From: Bathymodiolus azoricus thioautotrophic gill symbiont
GTDB taxonomy: Bacteria; Pseudomonadota; Gammaproteobacteria; PS1; Pseudothioglobaceae
NCBI RefSeq assembly: GCF_001298715.1
Contig: NZ_CDSC02000240.1
Coordinates: 1-10,493, forward strand
Length of the DNA stretch: 10,493 nt
Direction: 5' to 3'
Below the pieces are notes generated by a model. The model saw only the letters and a program-made list of their open reading frames with translations. It was not told the DNA's origin and did not search any database. The translations under genes were made by a program, and so were the position numbers. Positions 1 through 8,144 of the stretch are shown piece after piece. Every line of letters begins with the position of its first letter. Position 1 is the stretch's first letter.

Positions 1-334
1 CTATATTGGGTTAATGCAGGGGGCTCTGGTGGTGATAATGACATTTTCCCAGCAGGATTTAGTGTTCCAACTGAGACAGAGTTAGCCAATGATTACCACA
101 ACTCCTGTTGATGATGCTGCCACAGCCTTCTCCAGCTTTCTTAAAATGCCACTCAATGGCTACCGCCATAATCAATTCGTCGCACTCGAAACTCTTGGCG
201 ACCATGCCCGCTTGTGGGTTCGGTCTGCTGATGGAACGAATGGTCGTATCTTGTACATCCACGACGATAAAGCGTCGTTCCAAGCCAATCATCGTGCCAT
301 CGGTTTTGGTGTTCTCTATATTTATGAGGAGTAA
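1..334 (+). pseudogene. Broken 3' end of a FISUMP-like (Fib_succ_major) domain gene
   Basis: Two reading frames together give one domain. Frame 1, open from the left edge, reads WVNAGGSGGDND then FPAGFSVPTETEL and meets TGA at 109–111. Frame 2 picks up at about position 89 with ITTTPVDDAATAF, SSFLKMPLNGYR, LWVRSADGTNGR and IGFGV, ending at TAA 332–334. The order PAGF-VPT, then LK-P-GYR, then W-RSADG--GR, then a final GF-V is how I know Fib_succ_major (FISUMP) domains, which occur in secreted or surface proteins and whose function is poorly known. The join near 85–95 needs a one-base shift, so the gene is frameshifted unless the read is wrong. The usual ending, about GFSVRC-KD, is here GFGVLYIYEE, which suggests further decay. 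G+C is about 51% over 121–300 by my count, against about 36% over 541–720, which hints at transfer or a different origin. The 5' part lies outside the window. Confidence 0.6.
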
Positions 335-779
335 TTTGATTGGCCGAACCTCTGATTTTATTCAAAGGTTTAATGTATTTTGCTTGACCTAAACCAAGTA
401 AAATATACTAATGCTAGTTGAACTTAGTTGTGCACTTATGATGCGAATCTACAAGGTATGCAATTGTTGGTGGCGTGATACTTTGAGAAGGTGAGAGGAT
501 TTTTAGCCTCAAGAAGCCCTTAGGGTATTTATTTGCACATTGCCCCTTAACGTAGCCATTCCGTAGAGTGTCTGCGTACTCTTTGTTTTTTTGTGTCGTA
601 GGTACAAGACTTTTTAGGTTTTAAAATGAAAAAGGATGGAAATTTGAGTATTCGTTGCCTTAAAGATATCGTAGAGTATTGATAACCATAGGCAATCCGT
701 ATCTTAAATTTATAAGGTGCGGATGATTTTATTTGTTTTGAGCGTTGCACGCAGAAGTCAAGTGTGTAGATAAATAAGG
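335..779. other. Intergenic stretch without a convincing gene
   Basis: This AT-rich region separates the broken FISUMP gene from the thrS promoter. I see no tRNA, no known riboswitch core and no ORF with a good ribosome binding site on either strand. It does hold small items. One is a possible foldback at 658–717 (AAGATA 663–668 with TATCTT 700–705, CCTTA 658–662 with TAAGG 713–717). A second is AGAGT/ACTCT around the sequence GTAGAGTGTCTGCGTACTCT. A third is an octamer, CGTAGAGT, that occurs at 562–569 and 670–677. A short frame at 602–682 ends in SIRCLKD, which resembles the normal end of FISUMP domains and may be decayed coding sequence. TTGACC (384–389) and TATACT (404–409) look like promoter hexamers, but their 14-bp spacing is too short. 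Confidence 0.5.
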
Positions 780-785
780 TAAAAT
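780..785 (+). promoter_or_regulatory. Probable -10 box of the thrS operon promoter
   Basis: TAAAAT differs from the sigma-70 -10 consensus at one base and lies 28 bp before the thrS ATG, so transcription would start near 792 and leave a leader of roughly 20 nt. The -35 side is poor: at 16–18 bp spacing I find only GTCAAG-like hexamers, and TTGCAC at 745–750 would pair better with TAGATA at 767–772. The promoter could therefore be activator dependent, or could start slightly upstream. Confidence 0.35.
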
Positions 786-813
786 ACTCCTTTTTTATTT
801 TTAAAGTTTGTTC

Positions 814-2706
814 ATGCCAATTATTACCCTGCCAGATGGTAGCGAAAAATCCTTTGACCAGAGCGTTAGTGTTTTTGATATTGCTAAGTCAATCGGTTCA
901 GGTTTAGCTAAGGCAACTCTTGCTGGTAAGGTAAATGGCGAGTTGGTGGATGCTTCATTTGTGATTGAAGCTAACAGTACTTTATCTATTATCACCGATA
1001 AGGATGAAGAAGGGCTTGAGGTGATTCGCCATTCTACTGCACATTTGTTGGCACAGGCCACACAGATGCTTTATCCTGAGGCACAAGTAACTATTGGGCC
1101 GGTAATTGACAATGGTTTTTTCTATGATTTTGCGTATAAAGACGGTTTTTCAGAAGGTGATTTAGCCAAAATTGAAAAAAATATGAATAAGCTGGTCAAG
1201 CAAAATCTCAAGATTGAGCGCAGTGAAATGTCACGCGATAATGCGGTTAAATTTTTCAAAGATAAGGGTGAGTATTACAAGGCAGAAATTATTGCCTCTA
1301 TTCCTGCCGAACAAGCTTTGTCACTTTATCAGCAAGGTGATTTCATTGATTTGTGTCGCGGGCCACATGTGCCTTCAACCGCCAAACTTAAAGCTTTTAA
1401 GTTGATAAAATTGGCGGGTGCTTATTGGCGAGGAGACAGCAATAATGAAATGCTACAACGAGTGTACGGCACGGCTTGGCGCAATAAAGAAGAATTGGAA
1501 AGCTATTTACACCGTTTAGAGGAAGCCTCAAAGCGTGACCATCGCAAGATCGGCAAAACACAAGATTTGTTTCATATGCAAGAAGAAGCGCCAGGTATGG
1601 TGTTTTGGCATGAGAAGGGCTGGACTTTATATCAAATCGTTGAACAATATATGCGTTTGGTATTTAGAAACAATGGTTATAAAGAAGTGCATACACCACA
1701 ATTGATCGACAAAAGTCTTTGGGAAAAATCAGGGCATTGGGATAAATTTGGTGATGCGATGTTTACCACATCAAGTGAGAATCGTGACTATGCAGTAAAA
1801 CCCATGAATTGTCCTGCGCATATTCAGATTTATAATCAAGGCTTGAAGTCTTATCGTGATTTGCCATTGCGTTTGGCAGAGTTTGGTTCTTGCCATCGTA
1901 ATGAGCCTTCAGGTACTTTGCACGGCATTATGCGAGTGCGTAATTTTGTGCAGGATGATGGGCATATTTTTTGTAGTAGCGAGCAAATTCAATCAGAAGT
2001 GTCAGCATTTATTGACTTAACTTTTAGAATTTATAAGTATTTTGGTTTTGAAAATGTAGGTATCAAACTTTCTACCCGTCCTGAAAAGCGTGTTGGCTCA
2101 GATGAAGTGTGGGACCGTGCAGAAGCAGCATTGGAGCAGGCGCTAAACGCTAAAGGTATTGCTTGGAAGTTGCAAGAAGGCGAGGGTGCGTTTTATGGTC
2201 CTAAGATTGAATTTGTTTTAAAAGATTGTTTAGAGCGTGAATGGCAATGTGGTACATTGCAAGTGGATTTTTCTATGCCGCAGCGTTTGGACGCACAATT
2301 TATCGCTGAAGATGGTTCTAAACAAACCCCCGTTATGTTGCACCGTGCTATTGTCGGCTCTCTAGAAAGATTTATTGGTATTTTGATTGAACACTACGAA
2401 GGTGCATTTCCATCGTGGCTTGCGCCAATCCAAGCGGTTATCTTAAATATTTCTGAAAAACAAGCTGATTTTGTTACTGATGTTGAGAAAAAATTAAAAA
2501 AACAAGGGCTTAGAGTGATTTCGGACTTGCGAAATGAGAAGATAGGCTTTAAAATACGTGAACATTCTATGCAACGCTTCCCATATTTGTTAGTGATAGG
2601 TGACAGGGAAATGGAAAATAAACAAGTTTCAGTGCGCAGACGCGGTGGTGAAGACCTTGGGTCTATGTCAATTGATGCGTTTGTAGATTTAATCAATCAG
2701 GAGTAA
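814..2706 (+). CDS. thrS: Threonyl-tRNA synthetase
   Basis: ThrRS, a cytoplasmic class II enzyme, charges tRNA-Thr with threonine and clears mischarged Ser-tRNA-Thr. The 630 residues run as TGS domain (1–61), editing domain, catalytic core and C-terminal anticodon-binding domain. Editing residues are visible as H73 and H77 (RHSTAHLL) and C181/H185 (DLCRGPHVP). The catalytic zinc ligands are C333 (MNCPAH), H384 (DDGHIFC) and H510 (MLHRAIVGS). Motif 2 is CHRNEPSG and motif 3 is GSLERFIGI. The ATG at 814 is preferred over an in-frame TTG at 808 because [10 protein letters not shown] aligns with the E. coli start MPVITLPDGS. No clear Shine-Dalgarno precedes it. The usual MNCPGH glycine is alanine here. 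The protein is about 12 residues shorter than the E. coli enzyme, mostly at the C-terminus. It is the first gene of the translation operon and its stop overlaps the ribosome binding site of infC. Confidence 0.98.
   Translation: MPIITLPDGSEKSFDQSVSVFDIAKSIGSGLAKATLAGKVNGELVDASFVIEANSTLSIITDKDEEGLEVIRHSTAHLLAQATQMLYPEAQVTIGPVIDNGFFYDFAYKDGFSEGDLAKIEKNMNKLVKQNLKIERSEMSRDNAVKFFKDKGEYYKAEIIASIPAEQALSLYQQGDFIDLCRGPHVPSTAKLKAFKLIKLAGAYWRGDSNNEMLQRVYGTAWRNKEELESYLHRLEEASKRDHRKIGKTQDLFHMQEEAPGMVFWHEKGWTLYQIVEQYMRLVFRNNGYKEVHTPQLIDKSLWEKSGHWDKFGDAMFTTSSENRDYAVKPMNCPAHIQIYNQGLKSYRDLPLRLAEFGSCHRNEPSGTLHGIMRVRNFVQDDGHIFCSSEQIQSEVSAFIDLTFRIYKYFGFENVGIKLSTRPEKRVGSDEVWDRAEAALEQALNAKGIAWKLQEGEGAFYGPKIEFVLKDCLEREWQCGTLQVDFSMPQRLDAQFIAEDGSKQTPVMLHRAIVGSLERFIGILIEHYEGAFPSWLAPIQAVILNISEKQADFVTDVEKKLKKQGLRVISDLRNEKIGFKIREHSMQRFPYLLVIGDREMENKQVSVRRRGGEDLGSMSIDAFVDLINQE
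2699..2703 (+). promoter_or_regulatory. Shine-Dalgarno deciding the infC start
   Basis: AGGAG lies at the very end of thrS, partly before its TAA stop (2704–2706), and 5 nt upstream of ATT at 2709. It has no ATG, GTG or TTG at a suitable distance, so it supports ATT as the infC start and suggests that ribosomes finishing thrS help initiate infC. Confidence 0.75.
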
Positions 2707-2708
2707 TT

Positions 2709-3233
2709 ATTAAAAAACCAAACAGAATACGCATCAATCAATACATTAAGGCACCTCAGGTGCGTACGATTGATAGCAAAGGCGGGCAAGCTGGTGTATT
2801 AAGTACAATAGAAGCGCTAAAAATAGCAAAAGATGCTGGATTAGATTTAGTTGAAGTATCACCAAACGCTGAGCCACCTGTTTGTAAGGTGATGGATTTT
2901 GGTAAATATCAGTATGCGCAAAAGAAGCAGCTAAGTGACCAAAAGAAGAAACAAAAGAAAACAACGGTTAAAACTATTAAATACCGCCCTGGTACAGAAG
3001 AGGGCGATTACCAAATTAAATTTAGAAATTTGGTTAAGTTTTTAGATAATGGTGACAAGGTTAAAGTGAGTATTTGGTTCCGTGGTCGTGAGATGCAACA
3101 CAAAGAACTGGGTATGAAAATGTTAGATAGAATTGAAAAAGACACAGAAGAATTTGCTAATGTAGAACAAAAAGCAAAGATGGAGGGTCGTCAGCTAGGC
3201 ATGATGCTGGCACCCAAATCGAAAAAGAGATAA
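2709..3233 (+). CDS. infC: Translation initiation factor IF3 (AUU start)
   Basis: IF3 binds the 30S subunit, keeps it apart from 50S and checks the start codon and initiator tRNA. The protein is 174 residues if started at ATT 2709, which restores the family N-terminus (KKPNRIRINQYIKAPQVR) that a GTG start at 2760 would remove. The N-domain carries DLVEVSPNAEPPVCKVMD, followed by a lysine-rich linker (QKKKQKK) and the C-domain with KYRPGTEEGDYQIK, WFRGREM and a final LAPKSKK. An AUU start is known for E. coli infC, where IF3 discriminates against it and so limits its own synthesis; the same logic probably applies here. An adjacent ATT at 2706 is in frame but too close to AGGAG. The gene starts 2 nt after the thrS stop. 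The N-terminal extension by 17 residues over the GTG reading rests on homology and on the AGGAG. Confidence 0.95.
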   Translation: MKKPNRIRINQYIKAPQVRTIDSKGGQAGVLSTIEALKIAKDAGLDLVEVSPNAEPPVCKVMDFGKYQYAQKKQLSDQKKKQKKTTVKTIKYRPGTEEGDYQIKFRNLVKFLDNGDKVKVSIWFRGREMQHKELGMKMLDRIEKDTEEFANVEQKAKMEGRQLGMMLAPKSKKR

Positions 3234-3261
3234 AAAATTGGGTTTAATCCAACCCAATTTT
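3234..3261 (+). terminator. Hairpin after infC, possible terminator or attenuator
   Basis: AAAATTGGGTT (3234–3244) and AACCCAATTTT (3251–3261) are perfectly complementary over 11 bp, with a 6-nt loop. The stem starts directly after the infC stop and is followed by a T-rich run (gttgtctctttattttt). Only three pairs are G–C, so it may terminate partially and set the ratio of infC to rpmI–rplT transcripts, or it may protect the 3' end of a processed infC message. Confidence 0.45.
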
Positions 3262-3278
3262 GTTGTCTCTTTATTTTT

Positions 3279-3320
3279 AATAACGTTATTTATACGAATA
3301 ACAAATATGTCCAAAGGACA
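3279..3320 (+). promoter_or_regulatory. Foldable leader before rpmI (possible L20 operator)
   Basis: Three local elements lie between the terminator-like hairpin and the rpmI ribosome site. A perfect 12-bp palindrome, AATAACGTTATT, covers 3279–3290. GTTATT (3285–3290) can also pair with a second AATAAC (3297–3302), giving a competing hairpin. TGTCC (3308–3312) pairs with GGACA (3316–3320) over an AAA loop, ending right against AGGAG (3321–3325). In E. coli, L20 represses rpmI–rplT by binding RNA structure in this region. That this leader does the same is inference from position; the sequence is not recognisably conserved. Confidence 0.35.
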
Positions 3321-3331
3321 AGGAGAAAATT

Positions 3332-3529
3332 ATGCCAAAGTTAAAAACCAATAGAGGCGCTGCAAAGCGCTTCAAAAAGACTGCCAGTGGCGGTTATAAG
3401 TGTAAACACTCTCACTTGCGTCACATCTTGACCAAAAAAAGTACTTCTAGAAAGCGTAGTTTGCGTGCACCGGACACAGTCGAGAAGGCTGATGTTCCAA
3501 TGGTTCGTAAAATGTTACCCTATAGTTAA
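3332..3529 (+). CDS. rpmI: 50S ribosomal protein L35
   Basis: L35 is a small basic protein of the large ribosomal subunit. The 65 residues match the family in length and pattern: a start of [17 protein letters not shown], then [13 protein letters not shown], then R-KR-LR, and an end with [13 protein letters not shown] at 3321–3325 sits 6 nt before the ATG. It is followed after 54 bp by rplT, the normal partner gene, and in E. coli the two are co-translated and jointly repressed by L20. Nothing in the protein looks unusual. Confidence 0.98.
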   Translation: MPKLKTNRGAAKRFKKTASGGYKCKHSHLRHILTKKSTSRKRSLRAPDTVEKADVPMVRKMLPYS

Positions 3530-3583
3530 CACTATTCGGTAAACACTAAAGCAGTTAAAAGTTAATTAATAGGAGTATAAAAA

Positions 3584-3943
3584 ATGGCAAGAGTATCAAG
3601 AGGTGTGCAAGCGCACGCAAAACATAAGAAAATTTTAAAGAAAGCTAAAGGTTACTACGGCGCAAGGTCAAAAGTCTATCGTGTTGCTAAACAAGCAGTT
3701 ATCAAGGCAGGACAATACGCATACCGTGATCGTCGTCAAAAGCGTCGTCAGTTTCGTAGACTTTGGATTGTGCGCATTAACGCTGAAGCACGCAATAATG
3801 GCTTGAGTTATTCAAGAATGATTGACGGCATGAGCAAAGCAGGTATTGAAATTGACCGTAAAGTTTTATCAGATATTGCAATTTTTGATAAACCAGCATT
3901 TGCAAAAATTGCAGACCAAGCGAAAGCAGCTTTGACTAAATAA
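3584..3943 (+). CDS. rplT: 50S ribosomal protein L20
   Basis: L20 binds 23S rRNA early in 50S assembly and, in E. coli and others, also represses its own mRNA. The 119 residues have the family layout: a long basic N-terminal extension ([18 protein letters not shown], then [14 protein letters not shown]), the arginine-rich segment [16 protein letters not shown], then the globular domain with [17 protein letters not shown] and [20 protein letters not shown] at 3571–3575 lies 8 nt before the ATG. Length and ends are normal. The TAA stop is immediately followed by TG, so an ATG overlaps it (3943–3945) and opens an 8-codon frame, MLEWSFK-stop; this is probably chance. Confidence 0.98.
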   Translation: MARVSRGVQAHAKHKKILKKAKGYYGARSKVYRVAKQAVIKAGQYAYRDRRQKRRQFRRLWIVRINAEARNNGLSYSRMIDGMSKAGIEIDRKVLSDIAIFDKPAFAKIADQAKAALTK

Positions 3944-3964
3944 TGCTAGAATGGAGTTTTAAAT

Positions 3965-3977
3965 AAAAAAAAGGGGG
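3965..3977 (+). repeat. A8G5 homopolymer tract over the lipoprotein ribosome site
   Basis: Eight A residues (3965–3972) run straight into five G residues (3973–3977), and the ATG follows after TGT. The G run is the only Shine-Dalgarno-like sequence for the downstream lipoprotein, and its 3-nt spacing is short. Changes in tract length would alter that spacing without touching the coding frame. Confidence 0.6.
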
Positions 3978-3980
3978 TGT

Positions 3981-4457
3981 ATGAAACACAATATTATTTT
4001 AATGATATTAGTTGTATTTTTGACATCTTGTCAATCTTCAACAAATCGTTTTACACAAGATGAAAGGGGTGCAAACACTTATTTTTCTACTGAAACTGGT
4101 CGATTGTCTAGCGTGTTAGAAGGCAGTATTGTTTCTATTAAGCAAGTTCGATTATCAGACTCTAAAGGCATGGGTTCTGGTATTGGTACAGCGTTAGGCG
4201 CTGTAGCTGGCGCTAGTGCAGTCGGTAGTGATGATAGCGATAAGGTTGCAGGTGCTATTATTGGTGGTTTGCTAGGTGCGATGGCAGGCAGAGCAATTGA
4301 GGAAGATGCTACGAGTGACACTGGGTTTGAATTTTTAGTTAAATTAAGCAGTGGCGCAATCAAAGCTTTTGTACAAAAATCTAAGCAAGGATTGAGAGTT
4401 GGTGATCAGGTGTACATACTTTATGGTAATGGCACAGCGCGTTTAACGCGCAAATAA
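3981..4457 (+). CDS. Glycine-zipper outer-membrane lipoprotein, SlyB/17-kDa-antigen-like
   Basis: The 158 residues begin with a lipoprotein signal peptide: MKHN, a hydrophobic stretch (IILMILVVFL) and a lipobox LTSC with Cys17 as the lipidated residue. Gln at +2 favours sorting to the outer membrane. Residues 63–103 form a glycine zipper: GMGSGIGTALGAVAGASA, then GAIIGGLLGAMAGRAIE, split by a short acidic spacer SDDSDK. This matches the glycine-zipper 2TM/Rickettsia 17-kDa antigen group that includes SlyB and Pcp. The C-terminal part (FEFLVKLSSGAIKAFVQ then GLRVGDQVYILYGNGTARL) resembles the small beta domain in SlyB-like proteins. Role is probably envelope integrity; substrate or partner unknown. 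It sits between rplT and pheS, the place of the pheM attenuator in E. coli, with only 37 bp before and 10 bp after, so it is likely co-transcribed with translation genes. The SlyB assignment is from pattern, not from a search. Confidence 0.85.
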   Translation: MKHNIILMILVVFLTSCQSSTNRFTQDERGANTYFSTETGRLSSVLEGSIVSIKQVRLSDSKGMGSGIGTALGAVAGASAVGSDDSDKVAGAIIGGLLGAMAGRAIEEDATSDTGFEFLVKLSSGAIKAFVQKSKQGLRVGDQVYILYGNGTARLTRK

Positions 4458-4461
4458 TTGA

Positions 4462-5481
<1,020 letters not shown>

Positions 5482-5493
5482 GGTGATTGGTAG

Positions 5494-7857
5494 ATGAATA
5501 TTTCAACAACATGGTTGCGCGAATGGATTAGTCCAACTGTTAGTGATGAGGTGCTGGCGGAGCAATTGACAATGGCTGGTTTGGAAGTTGATGGCATTGC
5601 ACCAGTTGCCCCATATTTTGAAAATGTGGTGGTGGGTTATGTGCTATCTTGTGAGAAACACCCCGATGCTGACAAGTTGAATCTGTGTCAGGTAGATGTT
5701 GGTGAGAGTAACAACCTACAAATTATTTGCGGTGCAAGCAATATTCGTACTGATTTAAAAGTGATTGTTGCTACCGTTGGTGCTGTACTACCAAATGGAT
5801 TAAAAATCAAAAAAGCCAAACTTCGCGGTATTGAGTCATTCGGTATGATTTGTTCAGAATCTGAATTAGGTATGGCAGAAGATTCTGACGGCATCAGTGA
5901 GTTGGATGTTGATGCACCAATTGGTAAAAATATTAGAGAATACTTGAGCTTAGATGACAATATCATTGGGTTAGACATTACGCCCAATCGTGGTGATTGT
6001 TTCTCAATATTAGGTGTGGCGCGTGAAGTCAGCGCTAATTATGGCTTACCATTTAAAATGCCTAGTATTAGTGTTTCAGCGCAAGGCACATCAAGTGTCA
6101 AGTCTAGTGTTGACAACACCACTGCTTGTCCTAAGTATTTAACTAGAAGCATTTCAGGTATTGATAATACACTTAAAACGCCACGATGGATAGCTGATAA
6201 ACTCATGCGCTCTGGTCAAGCAGTCCATTCGCCGGTGGTTGATATTACTAACTTTGTTTTATTGGAGCTGGGTCAGCCAATGCATGCTTTTGATATGGCA
6301 AAAATCAACGGCAACATTGAAGTTAGAAATGCCAAATTAGGCGAAAAAGTTGAATTGCTAAATGAAGCCACGGTTGAGCTAAAAGAGGATACTTTGGTGA
6401 TTGTTGATGATAAATCAGTGCTTGCGATTGCGGGTGTAATGGGCGGTATGGATAGCGCCACTCAGCCTGATAGCACAGATATTTTATTAGAAAGTGCATT
6501 TTTTGAGCCAGTATCCATTGCAGGAAAGGCAAGAAATTATGGTTTGCATACTGAATCATCATTGCGCTTTGAGCGCGGTGTGGATTTTGCTATTACTGAG
6601 CTGGCAATAGATCGAGTGACACAATTAATTATTGAGATTTGCGGTGGTCAAGCAAGTGCCATAAATACTTGTATTGACGAGTCATCTTTACCAGTATTAG
6701 CGCCGATTACCATTACACAAGATAAGATTTACAAGGTGTTAGGTTTTGAATTAGATGCTAAATGGATTGAAGAAAAATTCACCAGTTTAGATTTTCAAAT
6801 CAGCACTAAAACTAAAGATTCTTGGACTGTTATCCCGCCAAGTTTTAGATTTGATATTCGACTTCCAGCAGATTTAATTGAAGAATTAGCAAGATTGTAC
6901 GGTTATGACAAACTACCTGTGCAGAAGTTATCACTTGATGCAAATATCAATGTTGCGTCAGAAGATCAGATTGATAAGTACGATATCATGCAATCTTTGG
7001 TGGCGCGTGGCTATCAAGAAGTCATTACTTATAGTTTTATCTCAGAAAAATATCACAACTTGGTTGATGCTAACGCTAATAAAGTTACCCTATCTAATCC
7101 AATTTCAGCAGATATGTCAGTGATGCGTTCATCGCTTATGTCAGGATTGTTGCAAAGTGTTGAATCAAATCAAAGACGCGGACACAGTGATGTAAGGTTC
7201 TTTGAAATCGGATTGTGTTTTGACGGCGTTGAAGCAAACAAACAGTCAAATAAATTAGCATGCATTGTTTCTGGTAATCGTTTTAATGCACAATGGGCAA
7301 GTGAGACAACACCATTAGATTTCTTTGATGCAAAGGCCGACTTGGAGTCATTGCTTAAATTAACAGCTACAGCTGCTACATTCATAGAAGATGAACACCC
7401 AGCCTTGCAAAAAGGACAAACTGCCAAGATAGAGCTTAATGGAGAGCAGGTAGGCTGGATTGGTGCATTAGCACCGAATGTGGCTAAAGAATTATCATTG
7501 CCTAAGTGTTATTTGTTTGAAATCAGTCTAAGTGCCGTCTTGTCAGGCAGTGTCGCCAAATACGAGGCTTTTTCCCAGTATCAAGAGGTTCAGCGTGATA
7601 TTGCCTTGGTGTTAAATAAAGCAATCCCTGTCGCTGAATTAATTGATAGTATTGAAGCGCTGCAACAATCTGATTTTGTTGGTGTGCGTTTATTTGATGT
7701 TTATATTGGTGAGAATATTGAACCTGGTAAAAAAAGTGTTGCATTTAATCTAACTTATCAGTCACTTGAAAAAACTTTAAGTGATGAGGAAATTAGTGTT
7801 AAAATAGATGAAGTGTTAAATTTAATGAAAAATATGTTCTCAGCTGTTTTAAGATAA
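5494..7857 (+). CDS. pheT: Phenylalanyl-tRNA synthetase beta subunit
   Basis: PheT carries tRNA recognition and editing of Tyr-tRNA-Phe and pairs with PheS. The 787 residues (E. coli 795) show the full domain order. An N-terminal MNISTTWLREWI is followed by the EMAP/OB-type tRNA-binding domain (about 40–150; HPDADKLNLCQVDVG, ICGASNIR, GMICSESELG). Then comes the B3/B4 editing domain (about 210–385; SPVVDITNFVLLELGQPMHAFD, IAGVMGG, ESSLRFERGVD). The B5 domain (about 400–475) and the inactive synthetase-like core (ARLYGYDKLP, YSFISEKYH, LSNPISADMSVMRSSLM) lead to the C-terminal ferredoxin-like anticodon-binding domain (from about 695; EVQRDIALVL, SVAFNLTYQS, TLSDEEI). It starts 12 nt after pheS. 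Its TAA stop shares one base with the ihfA start (TAATG), so the two are translationally coupled. Confidence 0.98.
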   Translation: MNISTTWLREWISPTVSDEVLAEQLTMAGLEVDGIAPVAPYFENVVVGYVLSCEKHPDADKLNLCQVDVGESNNLQIICGASNIRTDLKVIVATVGAVLPNGLKIKKAKLRGIESFGMICSESELGMAEDSDGISELDVDAPIGKNIREYLSLDDNIIGLDITPNRGDCFSILGVAREVSANYGLPFKMPSISVSAQGTSSVKSSVDNTTACPKYLTRSISGIDNTLKTPRWIADKLMRSGQAVHSPVVDITNFVLLELGQPMHAFDMAKINGNIEVRNAKLGEKVELLNEATVELKEDTLVIVDDKSVLAIAGVMGGMDSATQPDSTDILLESAFFEPVSIAGKARNYGLHTESSLRFERGVDFAITELAIDRVTQLIIEICGGQASAINTCIDESSLPVLAPITITQDKIYKVLGFELDAKWIEEKFTSLDFQISTKTKDSWTVIPPSFRFDIRLPADLIEELARLYGYDKLPVQKLSLDANINVASEDQIDKYDIMQSLVARGYQEVITYSFISEKYHNLVDANANKVTLSNPISADMSVMRSSLMSGLLQSVESNQRRGHSDVRFFEIGLCFDGVEANKQSNKLACIVSGNRFNAQWASETTPLDFFDAKADLESLLKLTATAATFIEDEHPALQKGQTAKIELNGEQVGWIGALAPNVAKELSLPKCYLFEISLSAVLSGSVAKYEAFSQYQEVQRDIALVLNKAIPVAELIDSIEALQQSDFVGVRLFDVYIGENIEPGKKSVAFNLTYQSLEKTLSDEEISVKIDEVLNLMKNMFSAVLR

Positions 7858-8144
7858 TGTCAATTACTAAAAAAGACATCGCTGATTTATTGGTAGAGCA
7901 AATTGGCATTACCCATAATCAAGCATTATCAATGACAAATAACTTTTTTGATACGATTAAAGGCTCCCTTGCCAAGGGTGAGGATGTCAAATTATCTGGC
8001 TTTGGTAATTTCATAATTAGAGAAAAAGTAGCCCGCCCAGGTAGAAACCCAAAAACAGGCGAGCCAGTAACAATTTCAGCAAGAAAAGTAGCGACCTTTA
8101 AGGCTGGATTAAAACTTAAGAAAATAACAAAGTTAGGTGTTTAA
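7857..8144 (+). CDS. ihfA: Integration host factor subunit alpha
   Basis: IHF-alpha pairs with IHF-beta to bend DNA sharply at specific sites, shaping the nucleoid and assisting recombination, replication and sigma-54 promoters. The 95 residues (E. coli 99) start ITKKDIADLL and contain VKLSGFGNF and the DNA-contacting arm ARPGRNPKTGEP, with the intercalating proline at position 65, then ISARKVATFKAGLKLK. The family also includes HU and IHF-beta; the alpha call rests on its place directly after pheT, as in E. coli, and on the RPGRNPKTGE arm. The ATG overlaps the pheT stop by one base. The C-terminal tail is a few residues shorter than in E. coli. The TAA stop (8142–8144) overlaps the stop of the facing gene, with no terminator between them. 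Confidence 0.95.
   Translation: MSITKKDIADLLVEQIGITHNQALSMTNNFFDTIKGSLAKGEDVKLSGFGNFIIREKVARPGRNPKTGEPVTISARKVATFKAGLKLKKITKLGV

Noticed and set aside
384..409. TTGACC and TATACT as a promoter
   Set aside because: Hexamers are good but only 14 bp apart, and no gene follows closely.
547..750. 67-residue minus-strand frame in the region before thrS
   Set aside because: No recognisable domain, no ribosome site, and it lies across AT-rich intergenic sequence; open length is within chance.
335..807. tRNA, 6S RNA, CRISPR or insertion-sequence ends before thrS
   Set aside because: No TΨC-like motif, no regular repeats and no paired terminal inverted repeats could be found by eye.
2760..3233. infC starting at GTG 2760
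   Set aside because: It cuts off the IF3 N-terminus, has no Shine-Dalgarno, and ATT 2709 with AGGAG at 2699–2703 explains the full protein.
3943..3966. pheM-like attenuator peptide after rplT
   Set aside because: MLEWSFK has a single phenylalanine, no terminator/antiterminator stems follow, and the lipoprotein gene intervenes before pheS.
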